Counted from the first letter of the stretch, positions 51,590 to 61,865 are shown. The stretch: 64,000 nt of DNA from Hyphomicrobiales bacterium (GCA_028285595.1 JANQOW010000010.1:1-64000), one strand, 5' to 3'. Notes: generated by a model not told the origin, from the sequence alone. Numbers and translations are program-made.

Positions 51590-53163
51590 AAGTTCCTGGT
51601 GCAATACTTGTTGTAGCTTTCACGCTTTTGCCTTCGAACCTGAGTGCGCTGCCGCTAAGCTGTATCGAAGATAGGTCAAGAGCACCATTCCTTGATGCGC
51701 TCCTCAAGACTCGTGACCCGCTTACAACTTCATTGATGCAAACAGACACGTTTGGGCCGCTGGCCAAGCGTGCGCAAGCCGCACTGAAGAGCGCAGCTCT
51801 TCCAGATGAAATCCAAAGAGATGAAGCTCGCAGTCTGGCGGAGGCTGCATTGGGTTGTCGCCAAAGGGCTAAGGCGATGCCCAATCCTGAATTCGTTGAG
51901 AGCGCGCTGATCTATCTGGCGTCGATCGCGCTGGCCCGGGTGATTTTAGATCCTCATGCGGCCGTACTCGGAAAATTTGTCAGGCAGGCTCCTAAGGAGG
52001 TGGCTGGCGATAATGCAGCTCAGGATCTCATGCGCCAATCGCAAGCTGCTGGAGCGTCCCAAACGACTGCGGCTGTAGCAATGCGCCTACTCCAGGTCAC
52101 CAATGATCCGGCACTGCAAAACCTGGAGCTTGGTCAAAAGAGTGCAAATAGTGTCGTTTCGCAACTACGTAGCTTAGCCTGGGGCCTCGTCGGTTCACGT
52201 GTGGAAAACGAAGAGCTGTCACTGCGTCAAAGGGTTGACCGCATTCTCGCAGACCGATTGTCGCCTGGGAAGCCCTTGATGGCCGAGTACCTGCACAAAC
52301 TTTCGGCGCCTGTAAGGGACCGACTAAATCTGCTTGTAAGCATCACACTGGCCCGTGAAAATGCTCGCAGTCTTGTACTGAAAGGTGTGGCGGTGCCGCG
52401 ATTGAAACAAGTCGATGAAGCGGCTTTCAGTAATATAGAAAAAGAGCAATTGGACAAGATGCGCGGAGACTACCGCACTTTGTTCAAGAAGAACGAAGAG
52501 TCGCTCGTCGCAGCTGATGGCGCGCCGGAACGCCTGCTCCAGTTGCGTGCTTCAATGAAAGCTCGCGGTATGGATTTGGTTCAATCAAGAGGCTTCTGTG
52601 TCGGTTCGTTGGCGCAATTGGACTGCGTTGAGGAGAACAAAGATCTCTATGAGGACGGTGGGCCTTACCTGCAGGATCCTCGTTTCGACAGTTTGTTGCC
52701 TCTCTCACTGATTGATGCAGAACTCCGGAGTCTTACGGCCACCACCTTGATAGGCGTTGTCGCTGCCTTCGAAAGTGCTGCAAAACCCGGTCAGGCCAAG
52801 GCCGCATCGTTATCCACGGCACGCAAGATTCTAGAGGAGCTTGTTGAAACAGCCTCTGACCGCCGACCATCCTTCCTCGACAGCTACGATACTTCTGGAA
52901 AGACTACTGGCGCTGATGCAAAACGACTGCCGGTAGATCTTTTTGTTGCTGAAACCGGCACACAGGATCGACCTGATTTGTGTCGTGAAGCAATTGGTAG
53001 CGGCACGATGCCGTCGCTGGGCCTCGGCACCGAAGAACTTAAACAGGCGCATGAGCAAGCAGAACGCTTCATCTCACCCGGAGGCGCAAGTGCTGGCGGT
53101 TTGAAATGGACGTGTGAGTTACTTGCTAGACTAGCGGAGCAAGCCCCAAAGGAGCTGGAATGA
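51586..53163 (+). CDS. Exported helical protein of unknown function (525 aa)
   Basis: 525 aa, GTG start overlapping the previous stop by 4 bp. Signal peptide VPGAILVVAFTLLPSNLSA, then LPLSC. The rest is mainly helical and Ala/Leu-rich (FGPLAKRAQAALKSAALPDE, AALGCRQRAKAMPNPEFVES), with one likely disulfide region (GFCVGSLAQLDCVEENK). No family recognised. It is coupled at both ends in the exported-protein operon. Confidence 0.75.
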   Translation: MKVPGAILVVAFTLLPSNLSALPLSCIEDRSRAPFLDALLKTRDPLTTSLMQTDTFGPLAKRAQAALKSAALPDEIQRDEARSLAEAALGCRQRAKAMPNPEFVESALIYLASIALARVILDPHAAVLGKFVRQAPKEVAGDNAAQDLMRQSQAAGASQTTAAVAMRLLQVTNDPALQNLELGQKSANSVVSQLRSLAWGLVGSRVENEELSLRQRVDRILADRLSPGKPLMAEYLHKLSAPVRDRLNLLVSITLARENARSLVLKGVAVPRLKQVDEAAFSNIEKEQLDKMRGDYRTLFKKNEESLVAADGAPERLLQLRASMKARGMDLVQSRGFCVGSLAQLDCVEENKDLYEDGGPYLQDPRFDSLLPLSLIDAELRSLTATTLIGVVAAFESAAKPGQAKAASLSTARKILEELVETASDRRPSFLDSYDTSGKTTGADAKRLPVDLFVAETGTQDRPDLCREAIGSGTMPSLGLGTEELKQAHEQAERFISPGGASAGGLKWTCELLARLAEQAPKELE

Positions 53164-54410
53164 AGCAGTCAGGATGCTCGATTCTAATCATATTCTCATC
53201 TCTACTCTGGGCTACGATATCCGCGGCACAAGCACTTTGCGTAGCGCAGCTCGACGATCCAATGCGTCAGTCTGTGTCGGTGCTCGCCGCGGCGGATATT
53301 GGCTCCTGTGGCGGTTGCGCTGATCCACTTGAACCGGGAGAAACCCAAAATTGCAATATCCCAGCTGCAAGAACCCAAGTTTGCGCTGCGGCTGTCGTTG
53401 AGCGTGTGGGTGAGGCGCTGATCAATAGTCTGGACGTCGGCGTGTCGGGTTCCCGACTAAAGGCCTTGAGAGATTGTCTGCGAGAGGCAAGTGACCAACT
53501 CACGCGCGGCCCAGCTTTGCCACCGCCCGCCGACGTGAGCGTGTGGCAAGCCCGACGCGCAATCGGGTTGGCTGTTTCGGATCTTCTCTTGAGCGAGATC
53601 GAGCCTCCTAGAGAGGCGGACCTGCACAAGCAGATAGACGAGTGGTTGAACCGGTTTCTCAAGCGTCGACTGAAAGACTCACGCCACAAAAGGTTGGAAT
53701 CGAAAGATAATGAATGCCCAGATTTCGCAAACTATCCTGCGGGCTGGGAGAAAGAGACCAACAAAATCGACCGCGTGAACTGTGCGCTTAAGGTAATTGC
53801 CGAAACTCGTGCTGAACTTGACGATACTGGCGGAGGTCTGCGGAGTGGAACGCAGAACGCCGTTAGTGAAACTAAGACCTGCTTGCAAGAGGGAGGTAGA
53901 ATTCATCCAACTTGCTGTGTAAGCAGTGACTCTCAGCGAAGGGGAGATTCACGTTTGGGCGATTACGTGTTCGCGCGAGGAAATCGTTCCTTTCGAGAAG
54001 CGATGGGCGCCTTTTGCGCTTTGGCCGACGCGGCCGGTCTTTTGCCTCCTAATCGAGCAAGCTTTTCTGATGCTGTCCCAGATAGGAAACGTGTGATTCA
54101 GGAGATTTCGACTTTGAACCCTGCTGAACTTCGAGCAGCCGTGAGCTATCTAGCGCATCCATCTCGGACTACTAATTGGCTCGCGGCAAAGGTGGCCGCA
54201 AAGAAGCAAGTTGCCCTTGAAGTCGAAACTCTCGGTAAGGCGCTCAAGGCTCTGGACAGGACCTTGTCGGGCTATGTTCAGACCCCCGCCGGGAAGGAGT
54301 TTCTTAAACGGGACTTTGCTGGGCCAGATCTGGCCTCTGTCCTCGAGCGGGTAATGAGGCTACACGCTTGTCATGTGGATCCCAGTCATTGCCAAGTGAA
54401 GGAGGATTGA
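53160..54410 (+). CDS. Exported Cys-rich protein of unknown function (416 aa)
   Basis: 416 aa. Signal peptide MKQSGCSILIIFSSLLWATI ending AAQA, then LCVAQL. At least ten further Cys occur, several in close pairs (SCGGCADP, TQNCNIP, PTCCVSS, LHACHVD), so the mature protein is probably disulfide-stabilised outside the cytoplasm. The C-C-rich N-terminus echoes the 170-aa protein. No family recognised. ATGA overlap with the gene before and 1 bp to the gene after. Confidence 0.75.
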   Translation: MKQSGCSILIIFSSLLWATISAAQALCVAQLDDPMRQSVSVLAAADIGSCGGCADPLEPGETQNCNIPAARTQVCAAAVVERVGEALINSLDVGVSGSRLKALRDCLREASDQLTRGPALPPPADVSVWQARRAIGLAVSDLLLSEIEPPREADLHKQIDEWLNRFLKRRLKDSRHKRLESKDNECPDFANYPAGWEKETNKIDRVNCALKVIAETRAELDDTGGGLRSGTQNAVSETKTCLQEGGRIHPTCCVSSDSQRRGDSRLGDYVFARGNRSFREAMGAFCALADAAGLLPPNRASFSDAVPDRKRVIQEISTLNPAELRAAVSYLAHPSRTTNWLAAKVAAKKQVALEVETLGKALKALDRTLSGYVQTPAGKEFLKRDFAGPDLASVLERVMRLHACHVDPSHCQVKED

Positions 54411-54411
54411 G

Positions 54412-57400
54412 ATGTCTTCTGCTCGTTTGTTGGCGTTGGTTGCCGCGCTTCTATCTGTTGTGAGTGGGCCGGTTGTTGCAGCCTGTATTGATCCCAAAAT
54501 AGAGCCGGAAGAAGGGTACTTGAAAGTCGTCAATGTTGCAGCGAATAAAGTGCGCACGAAGGCTGATGCAGAAGCCGATGGGACCAAGAAGAATGCGCTC
54601 AGATCCCAGGGCGAAGCGTTGCGACGGCAGTTGTTAGCGGGATTGGTAACCCGTTTGTTACGAGCCGGTCTTGATCGTCAGGCGCTTTCCGTTGCCACAC
54701 ATGAGAAGGGACTCGGCGTCACTTCAGGCAGTGCCACTGCTATGCGTCCCGCTGAGGCAATCTCTGCGTTGCGGGCATTGCGATTCGTCGCCAACGGCTT
54801 TAGCGAACCTGGGTCACCCGTAACAGCATCTGGCCAACTTACGTTTCGCCTTGCCTGCTTGGACGAAGCGCTGAACATCACCACGGCTGTGATCCAGGAA
54901 GTCAAAGGCGACATCGCAAGCAAATCAAAATCCGATTCAAATGCCTCGATTGCTTCTGTGGAATCCGGGCTTACGCTGCTCTCTCTTTTCTATATCGAGC
55001 GGGCTGAGGTGCTTCGCGATATCGGTGACATCACTTTCCGCACAATTGATCCGGGCAAAAGAGATGCTGGAAATGATAGGTTCTCGGGTGCCAAGGCGAT
55101 TGCCCGAGAACGGTATCGGAGTGCACGCTTCGCGATTGCCAATGCTTTGGCTGTCGCTGAGCCCAATCTGCGTGCCCGAATTAGCCTTATCGCTGCAGAG
55201 CTAGACCAGCGGGTGAATTGGCTGCGCAAGAACCGGGCCTTTAGTGGTCGCAGTTACAATGCGCCGACCCGCCCGATCGGATACGATTCATCAAAAGATC
55301 CGCTACGATTTACAATTCTAGCGAGTCTGCAGGCAAACATCTCCAAACTGAAGGAGTCGACCGATGAGTATGATGAATATCGACGGCACGCTCGCTCACG
55401 GTTGGTGACAGATTTTACCAACTATGCGAGTGCGCACGGGAACGCGGAAACATATCGTCAGACTCGTATACAGGCACTTTTTGCGGAACTGGAGCGGCTT
55501 GAGATAGATGCTGCTGATCTGGACATCATGCGCGCGCGGCAAACTCATGATGATGGCAGCCGGCTCGTTGATCTCAAACAGCGACATGCTCTCGAACTAA
55601 AGGAACTTGACGAGCGTCGCAAGGCAGCGTCACTTCTCGTTGCTGAACGACTATCGGCACTATCTGAATCGCTCACCGAACTAGGAACGTTGGGACCGCT
55701 TGATGCGCCGAAGGAATTGGTTCCGAGCAAAGATCTGAAAGACATCAACACAGAAGACCGATGGAAGGAAGATGTCGCATTGTTCAGACGATTGCAGGGC
55801 ACGTGCGGGGCTCCGCTCGCTCCAGAGGAACGGCCCGTTCTGAATACCAGTTGGTCTGCTGTGCGTACAGAAACATTTGCCGATGCGCGGTCATGGGAGC
55901 CAGAAACGCTCCAGGAGTTACCAAATAATCTGCGCGCAGCGCTGTCTGATGCGATCACGCAAATCGGAATTGCAGATCACCCAAAAAACTTCGAGACTGC
56001 TTTCAAACGCTTGGACAACGCCATTCACCTCCTCAACTCTGTTGGCACGGGGCAGAGTGAGGATGCCGCCCTGACGAGAAAATGGAAGGTTCTGATTGGC
56101 AAATGCTGGGAATTGGGACGCCAGCTGCAAATTGAACGCGCCCTCTTACTCAATACCCGGATCAATCTGCAGAGCAAGCATCTCAGGCAACTCGACGAAT
56201 TGGCCGTGAAAGAAGCGCGACTGTTGCGGGACGGCCTCATCAGTGATCTCGAGCGGGGAGCGTTTGCAACTAGAGATGAAATGCTCGCTCGGCTAAGTGC
56301 AGCTCAAGAAAAGCTGTACAAGGCCGCCACTAAGCAGATCCGCGAAAAAATCGCTCATGCTGAGAGATTGCTGGAGGACGCCAAAAAGATTGTGGAAAAG
56401 GTGATCCAAACTGGTGAAAACGTGGAGCGTGCTGCCAGTGCCGCAGAGGCAGTCTATGCTTCGATGACAGCAGTGCCCGTGGGTTCGGGTCCAGGAGGCG
56501 TCTTTTTCGAGCGAGAAACGCTCGTTGCCCTACAGGACTCTGCAGTAGACCTCGCCCGATTCACCTACCGTGCGACCAAGGATGCTTCCGACATTAAGCA
56601 ACAGTTATTGCAGTTCGAGTCGAAATTAAAGGCTTATAGAGATGACCTCGAGAACCTGAAGATCCAGCGTACAATTGATGACATTGACCAAGCACTGAAG
56701 GCCGCTGGAGATGACATCAAAGAGGGTGTGCAAGACATACTTGATGAAACCCGGGCCGCAATGCTTGGCCGGGTGGACAAGACAGCCGCGCGCCTCAAAC
56801 TTGAGGCTACTGCCGCTCTCAACAGTGCGATCGTGCTGTCGGATTCGCGTGCTGCACTCATCGAAACCCAGCTCTCGCAGGTTACTGCCGAGCTCAAAGA
56901 CCTAACCGAGGAGCGAAGGTCACTACGTGAGAGACAGAAACATGCGCTGCGCAACTTTGGCATTGAAGTTGAGAACGCGATTGACCTCGCCGGTCAGGTT
57001 AAAGATATCTTGCGAGAGAAGGAAACGGCACGCGAGCGGCAGTCAGTCACGCTCGACGAACTACGTAAGCGCCAAGCGAAAGTAATGATGAGGCTACGTG
57101 GGAAGAATGCGTCTCTTGCGAGTCGGGCCGAGGAGATTCTTGAGCAGGTACAACGACTGCGCGCTGGCAAGGGGGAAACGCCTTGGTCTGGAGCGCAAAA
57201 GCTGGCGTTGTCTTTCCTGGCTCCGGCTCCTTCGCTCGACGCGGACGCACTAGACCGCGCACTCAGAGTCCGCAGAGCGCTCAACGCCGTAGGGGATGAC
57301 ATATTTGAACTCGCTGTTGCGATCAAATATCTTCGTCAGGATGAAACCTCATTGCTGTTCGCCGTCCAACCGGCTTCGGTGGACGAGGCAAATCGTGTAT

Positions 57401-59352
57401 ATGTCAAGCTTCGGGAGCTTTACAAGTCGCACATAGAAAATAGCCTGCGACAACGTATAAATCTAATTGCGCTGCGTATTACACCGGAGGCCGCGTCAAG
57501 CTGGGGCAAGGTTCCGGGTCCCGATGGACCTGTTTATCCTGAGTGCTTGCATCAGGATACCGATGGGGAGATCGAACGGTGTCTCCGCATCGTTACAACG
57601 CATACGCCGATAATGCGCTGGAACGGACTAAGGTCCGATGACCGCCCGCTGGCGATCGTGTCTCCGCGATGCGACACAATTTGGAATGCTGCAAGGGTTC
57701 TTGAACCAACAAATACAGCGCCTCCCGATTTTCGACGCGGCGTTGATGTTCTCCACCCCGCAAATGGTTTCATCCGAGAAACCTACGAGCAGTCGCCTGC
57801 CCTTTGTCCGGGTAAGAAAGTGCCCCCACTCGCCGAGCCCTACCGTAGCGGCGAACTGATCTTTTCACTGAGCAATCTATTGCGCAAAAAAGAAAAGGGC
57901 GTTCTGCTAGACACTTTGGTCGCAACCTCAGATCCTAGGGCTAACGCGCCCGACTTGCCCGCGGATTTGAAACCGATCGGTACAACTCAGTCGGTTTGTT
58001 CTCATGGAAAAGATCAGGATGGCATCGAGAGGTACTCTGTTCAAGTAATCGAGCGCCCGTTTCAGTCCCGTTACGAAACATCCCGGGGGCTCAAGCCCAG
58101 TTCACGCACTCTGAACCCACAGGATGGAGTAAGAGAATTGCGGGAGGCGGACGCCCAACTTTCGGACATTGATCCGAACGCGTTCTACGGTGTCGGCGCG
58201 CTTGGTCGTCGGCAACTTTTCTTTGGCAGAGGTCTAACTAACACCTTCGAGTTGCGTGTAAACAACGATGTGGGAGTCAACAGTGAAATTTATGTATTCC
58301 TGTTTGTCGCATATGTGAATTGCGACCCTGCCTCAATACAATCAACTGCGCTGGCGACCCCGACCCCTGCGTACAAATCAAGTTTGGATGCCCTTCTGGA
58401 AAGCAAGGCATTGCGACAAGCACCAACCGCGCGTCGCTTGCTTGATATCGAGATTCAACTGGCTGCAGCTAGAACAGATCGTTCGGCCCGATTAGACATA
58501 ATGCGCAAACTACTTGCAGCAGGTGCAAGCCTACCGGCCGCAACCAAAGGAAATGCACTCGATCGACAGGCGGCACGCACACTCACAAAATCAGTCGGTA
58601 CCTATATAAGTTCTTTGGCATCGCCTCTCGTTACGAAGCTACCCCAGGATAGAAATGCCCTTTTTCGCTGCGCGCTGGAAGGCGACCCGTTTTGCCGCTT
58701 ACCCATCTCTGAGGGAGCAGCAGGCGAGATCGCAACATTCGCCTCCTCTGGCGTCGATCGCCCTGTTCCTATCGGTCGTTACGAGGAGATTTTAAACCTG
58801 ACAATGGATGGGGACCCTGGCCCCTTGCCCAGCGAAGTCAACCGCCGTGCGGACGAACTCGACAAGGTACTTGTTCTATTGAGGCGGGCAATCGGTTTCA
58901 TAGACCGTTCGGTTTCAACTCAAAGGACGGTCCTGCGGCTAGAAACTCTTGCAGAGCGGCGAATGGACTTCCTTGGGGACGCTGAAAACCTTCTGAAAGT
59001 GGTCCAGCAGGGACCGCCAGCAGGGCTGACCGAAGCGGCATGTGTCGACCGCTTTTTCTCCGATCCGGCATTCTGGGCCTTGCAAGCCGGCGGTGGGCAG
59101 ATGAAAAGCAAAAGGCGGAAGCTAGTACTCGTGCGCGGATTCCTCAATCACTGCCTCGGTCCAAATGTGGTCGGGGCACCATCTGAGCAGTGCTCCAAAC
59201 TTGCCAGATTAACTGACAAAGCTGTGGTGCCTGATCCACTGGACTTGGTTTGCGCAAAGAGTCTAGGGCTCGGAACAAAAGCCGAGTCTCTCGCTGCGGC
59301 GCTGGCACGATCCCGATCCATCCTTTCGACCACTAAATCTGGAAAGAAGTGA
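54412..59352 (+). CDS. Giant exported coiled-coil protein, possible lipoprotein (1646 aa)
   Basis: 1646 aa. The signal peptide (LLALVAALLSVVSGP) ends VVAAC, which fits a lipobox with Cys25, so lipid anchoring is possible. Residues ~380-440 and ~620-925 are dense in heptad-like helices (IREKIAHAERLLEDAKKIVE, LTEERRSLRERQKHALRNFG). The C-terminal third (~1000-1330) is richer in beta and Cys (VYPECLHQDTDGEIERCLRI, LFFGRGLTNTFELRVNNDVG, YVNCDPAS). No toxin or secretion family was recognised. Such a length suggests an elongated periplasmic or surface scaffold. It is the last gene of the five-gene operon. Confidence 0.75.
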   Translation: MSSARLLALVAALLSVVSGPVVAACIDPKIEPEEGYLKVVNVAANKVRTKADAEADGTKKNALRSQGEALRRQLLAGLVTRLLRAGLDRQALSVATHEKGLGVTSGSATAMRPAEAISALRALRFVANGFSEPGSPVTASGQLTFRLACLDEALNITTAVIQEVKGDIASKSKSDSNASIASVESGLTLLSLFYIERAEVLRDIGDITFRTIDPGKRDAGNDRFSGAKAIARERYRSARFAIANALAVAEPNLRARISLIAAELDQRVNWLRKNRAFSGRSYNAPTRPIGYDSSKDPLRFTILASLQANISKLKESTDEYDEYRRHARSRLVTDFTNYASAHGNAETYRQTRIQALFAELERLEIDAADLDIMRARQTHDDGSRLVDLKQRHALELKELDERRKAASLLVAERLSALSESLTELGTLGPLDAPKELVPSKDLKDINTEDRWKEDVALFRRLQGTCGAPLAPEERPVLNTSWSAVRTETFADARSWEPETLQELPNNLRAALSDAITQIGIADHPKNFETAFKRLDNAIHLLNSVGTGQSEDAALTRKWKVLIGKCWELGRQLQIERALLLNTRINLQSKHLRQLDELAVKEARLLRDGLISDLERGAFATRDEMLARLSAAQEKLYKAATKQIREKIAHAERLLEDAKKIVEKVIQTGENVERAASAAEAVYASMTAVPVGSGPGGVFFERETLVALQDSAVDLARFTYRATKDASDIKQQLLQFESKLKAYRDDLENLKIQRTIDDIDQALKAAGDDIKEGVQDILDETRAAMLGRVDKTAARLKLEATAALNSAIVLSDSRAALIETQLSQVTAELKDLTEERRSLRERQKHALRNFGIEVENAIDLAGQVKDILREKETARERQSVTLDELRKRQAKVMMRLRGKNASLASRAEEILEQVQRLRAGKGETPWSGAQKLALSFLAPAPSLDADALDRALRVRRALNAVGDDIFELAVAIKYLRQDETSLLFAVQPASVDEANRVYVKLRELYKSHIENSLRQRINLIALRITPEAASSWGKVPGPDGPVYPECLHQDTDGEIERCLRIVTTHTPIMRWNGLRSDDRPLAIVSPRCDTIWNAARVLEPTNTAPPDFRRGVDVLHPANGFIRETYEQSPALCPGKKVPPLAEPYRSGELIFSLSNLLRKKEKGVLLDTLVATSDPRANAPDLPADLKPIGTTQSVCSHGKDQDGIERYSVQVIERPFQSRYETSRGLKPSSRTLNPQDGVRELREADAQLSDIDPNAFYGVGALGRRQLFFGRGLTNTFELRVNNDVGVNSEIYVFLFVAYVNCDPASIQSTALATPTPAYKSSLDALLESKALRQAPTARRLLDIEIQLAAARTDRSARLDIMRKLLAAGASLPAATKGNALDRQAARTLTKSVGTYISSLASPLVTKLPQDRNALFRCALEGDPFCRLPISEGAAGEIATFASSGVDRPVPIGRYEEILNLTMDGDPGPLPSEVNRRADELDKVLVLLRRAIGFIDRSVSTQRTVLRLETLAERRMDFLGDAENLLKVVQQGPPAGLTEAACVDRFFSDPAFWALQAGGGQMKSKRRKLVLVRGFLNHCLGPNVVGAPSEQCSKLARLTDKAVVPDPLDLVCAKSLGLGTKAESLAAALARSRSILSTTKSGKK

Positions 59353-59569
59353 TCTATGGCGGGTGCGAATAAGACTGAGAACTGGGTTTCCTTGTTGGTT
59401 CAGGAATGTGCGCGATGACACGAGATTATCCATTTATCTCAAGACACCACTACATAGTGATCAACGCCCGCAATGTGCGCTTGGAGCCTGGAAATGCATT
59501 CAGTTCCGAACGGCTAGTTTAACAGTGCGAGCGCCTTTACAGGGGATGAATAGCGATAAAGGATTTGCC

Positions 59570-60061
59570 ATGACTGGTGCCAAACTCAAGTTGGCCTATT
59601 TGTTGATTGTCATAGGTTCAGGCGCGATACTCGCAGGGCCCCACGCTACTTTAGCCAACGATTCCAAAGGGCTGCTAAAACGTTTAGAGAGTCTTGAAGT
59701 GCTAGCAAGCAGTCTGAAGTCCACAGCCGTGACCGTGCAGTCAGGAAGATTCTCGATTCATGACGATGGCGGCCCCTCCCTTCTGCGCAACAATCGATGC
59801 ATCGATGACTCTGACAATGAGCGTGGCATAAGAACTGGTCGAATCAATTTCGACAGACCATTTGCTGGGCAACCCAATGTTGTGGTGGGGCTGGCTAGGG
59901 TCGACCTCAGCGGAGGCGAACCTTCCGATGCAGTACGTCTGACAGTGCAGGTGACAAGAAGAGATCGTGAGGGCTTTGATTTCAAATTTGTCACATGGTG
60001 CACCACGAAGGTCAACAGCGCACACGCCGTCTGGATTGCACACGGAGGCACTTTTAAATGA
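59570..60061 (+). CDS. Exported H-type lectin-domain protein
   Basis: 163 aa. Signal peptide (LAYLLIVIGSGAILAG, cleavage near TLA), then a short stem DSKGLLKRLESLEVLASSLK. Residues ~91-158 form an H-type lectin domain: GRINFDRPFAGQPNVVVGLA, AVRLTVQVTRRDREGFDFKF, VTWCTTKVNSAHAVWIAHG. The GF, TW and WIA residues are the family landmarks. H-type lectins (discoidin, snail agglutinin) bind sugars such as GalNAc, usually as trimers, and the coiled-coil stem would suit that. Cys77 and Cys144 may pair. ATG 59570 has AAGGA 7 nt upstream; earlier in-frame starts lack spacing. Confidence 0.78.
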   Translation: MTGAKLKLAYLLIVIGSGAILAGPHATLANDSKGLLKRLESLEVLASSLKSTAVTVQSGRFSIHDDGGPSLLRNNRCIDDSDNERGIRTGRINFDRPFAGQPNVVVGLARVDLSGGEPSDAVRLTVQVTRRDREGFDFKFVTWCTTKVNSAHAVWIAHGGTFK

Positions 60062-60310
60062 GCCCGTTGGCAGGCCCGGTCTTTTGACAATGACTGCCGC
60101 TTCGTTCTGCGCACGAGGCGCGGTGTTGGGAAACTTGTTACCGCCCGTCCATTTGTTTGGTGGAAGACCGAGTGTTTTTGGATCCTCCAATTGTCAAACG
60201 CGCTGCGCCCAGAAATCGATTTTTCGTGCCAGCGCGGAAGGTCGTTTTTCACCGAAATGGTGGAACAATCGCTAGAAAAAGCAAGTCGTAAAGTGAGGAG
60301 GAGTCGAGTT
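60062..60310. other. Leader between the two plus-strand head genes
   Basis: 249 bp with no supported gene. It ends in a strong AGGAGGAG ribosome site for the next gene. Confidence 0.4.
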
Positions 60311-60703
60311 ATGCGCAATCGCAAGTGGTGTGTCGCGGTTTTGATTGCTCAATGGTTTGTGTCGCCTGCGCACGCGGATGAGGGCCTAGCTCAATCTCAA
60401 AAGAGATTGGCCGAGTCCCTTACAACGCTGCGCGAACGGATTAGAATTCTGGAGGCTAAGCCAGATTGGCCACGAGGGAAATACTGCATCTTTCGCTCTG
60501 GCACATGTCCGGTCGGCTTCACCCAATCTGACGGGCGTCTAGCGGGAATTTGGATGTATCGTGGCGGCGACTCCGGGACACATCTGCTGCCGATGGAGTT
60601 CGGAAACTCCGGCATTGTATGGCATGACAGGGATAAAGCGCCCAAGGGTGGCAATTGGTGGCATGGTGAACTCAATTTCTCTGCTTGCTGCAAGCAAAAG
60701 TAA
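60311..60703 (+). CDS. Exported ApeC-like (apextrin C-terminal) domain protein
   Basis: 130 aa. Signal peptide ending VSPAHA, then a helical stem LAQSQKRLAESLTTLRERIR. Residues ~55-128 resemble the ApeC domain: GKYCIFRSGTCPVGF, HLLPMEFGNSGIV and the terminal ACCKQK; in ApeC proteins the YCI...CP.GF...LP.G...CC cysteine frame is diagnostic, and here Cys59, 66, 126, 127 hold those places. Animal ApeC proteins bind bacterial cell-wall material. In a bacterium this is unusual; a role in recognition is inferred. Strong AGGAGGAG before the ATG. Confidence 0.72.
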   Translation: MRNRKWCVAVLIAQWFVSPAHADEGLAQSQKRLAESLTTLRERIRILEAKPDWPRGKYCIFRSGTCPVGFTQSDGRLAGIWMYRGGDSGTHLLPMEFGNSGIVWHDRDKAPKGGNWWHGELNFSACCKQK

Positions 60704-61286
60704 CTTCGCTTTCATCTGATTTATAATGAGGAAAATAATATAGAAGAATCTGTAGATGATGGTTTGCTCTTTCTCGCTCGAGCTCAGTGGATTGGTCGAT
60801 ACGGTCGGCGGTCTTTTGTAAAGTAACAAATCCTTGGAACGACAAATCCTGGATCCGACACGGAATTGAGATAGGGTAGTATGCGTTCGCGAAATCGCAG
60901 AAAGCTTTCAGAGAAAAATTGAGTTATGCTGCTTCATAAATATTGCAGCTACACTAGTGCCACCGAAATGAACAACCCGAAAAACGCGGTTAATGGATGA
61001 GTGTCAGCCGTATTGGACACAATTCCTCTGTTTCGCTTCGCTTTAACTGCCTATTTCTCGGAGAAATTCGATTCAAGTGTGCCCTACTTCCGAGGCTTAG
61101 GTTTTCAAACGATGAATTGTTAACTGGTGCTATCGGGATTCGGCATCAAACATTAATTGATTGCCTTTCGATCGTATTTTCAATCACGCAGAGCTGCGCA
61201 TTTCTATCATCAGAGGAAAACTGAGCATGGATGCTGTGGTAATGTCCGATTTTGATAAGATATTTTTTTAAATCATGAGCTTACTG
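60704..61286. other. 583-bp A+T-rich gap between convergent gene sets
   Basis: Lies between the ends of the ApeC-like gene (plus) and the 192-aa gene (minus). A frame at 60997-61224 is open but lacks a ribosome site and a recognisable product. No strong terminator hairpin or repeat was noticed. Confidence 0.4.
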
Positions 61287-61865
61287 TCATTCGATAGGCA
61301 GTATCACTACCTGCATGAGCAAATCACGTAAAGCCAATTCGCTGTCAACGAGTTCGGCGTCACCCCAAGTGAAATTTGCTTCTATAAATATTGTATACTC
61401 GCCGGTGTCTTCAATCTTCGATTGCATGAACGAAAACGGTCTCGTGGGGCTCGAGCCCCTTGCGAAAAAATGAGGACTTGCTGCGCTCGCGATGATTTTT
61501 CCAGAACCATTCTTGCTTTCAATTTTGAAATCGATTGCCAGCCCTCTGTTTTTGCCGTGTCCTATTCCTTCCACGGATCCTTGGAATGTGACCCAAATAA
61601 GTGACCTATTCTCAAGTTTGATGGGTTTGGTGATCAAATTGCAAAGCGCTTTTTCTTTCTCTAAAAATGATTTGCCAACCATACATCTTCTATTATGATC
61701 CACGTGATTGCCGCCAGCATGCTTTGTAACCAGGTGTGTATTGGCGATTCTCCTAGTCCGAATCTCTTCCAATTGTTTCAGTTTATCTACAAGCCCATCA
61801 CTAGCCTTCCCCGACCCGGCTGTACTGATTAACATGGCTATGGCCACCGCAATCAGATATCTCAT
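61287..61865 (-). CDS. Exported stem-plus-head protein, head unrecognised (192 aa)
   Basis: 192 aa. Signal peptide MRYLIAVAIAMLISTAGSGK, then a short stem SDGLVDKLKQLEEIRTRR like those of the neighbouring exported proteins. The head (from ~45) has two likely paired Cys (NRRCMVG, ALCNLI) and alternating strands (SLIWVTFQGSVEGIG, LAIDFKIESKNGSGKI, GEYTIFIEANFTWGDAEL, LRDLLMQVVILPIE), suggesting a beta-sandwich. I do not recognise the family; a carbohydrate- or protein-binding role is inferred only from context. Confidence 0.72.
   Translation of the reverse strand: MRYLIAVAIAMLISTAGSGKASDGLVDKLKQLEEIRTRRIANTHLVTKHAGGNHVDHNRRCMVGKSFLEKEKALCNLITKPIKLENRSLIWVTFQGSVEGIGHGKNRGLAIDFKIESKNGSGKIIASAASPHFFARGSSPTRPFSFMQSKIEDTGEYTIFIEANFTWGDAELVDSELALRDLLMQVVILPIE

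Noticed and set aside
60997-61224. Plus-strand 75-aa open frame starting MSVSRIGHNS
   Set aside because: The start recalls some phage-related proteins, but the rest has no recognisable pattern and no ribosome site was seen.
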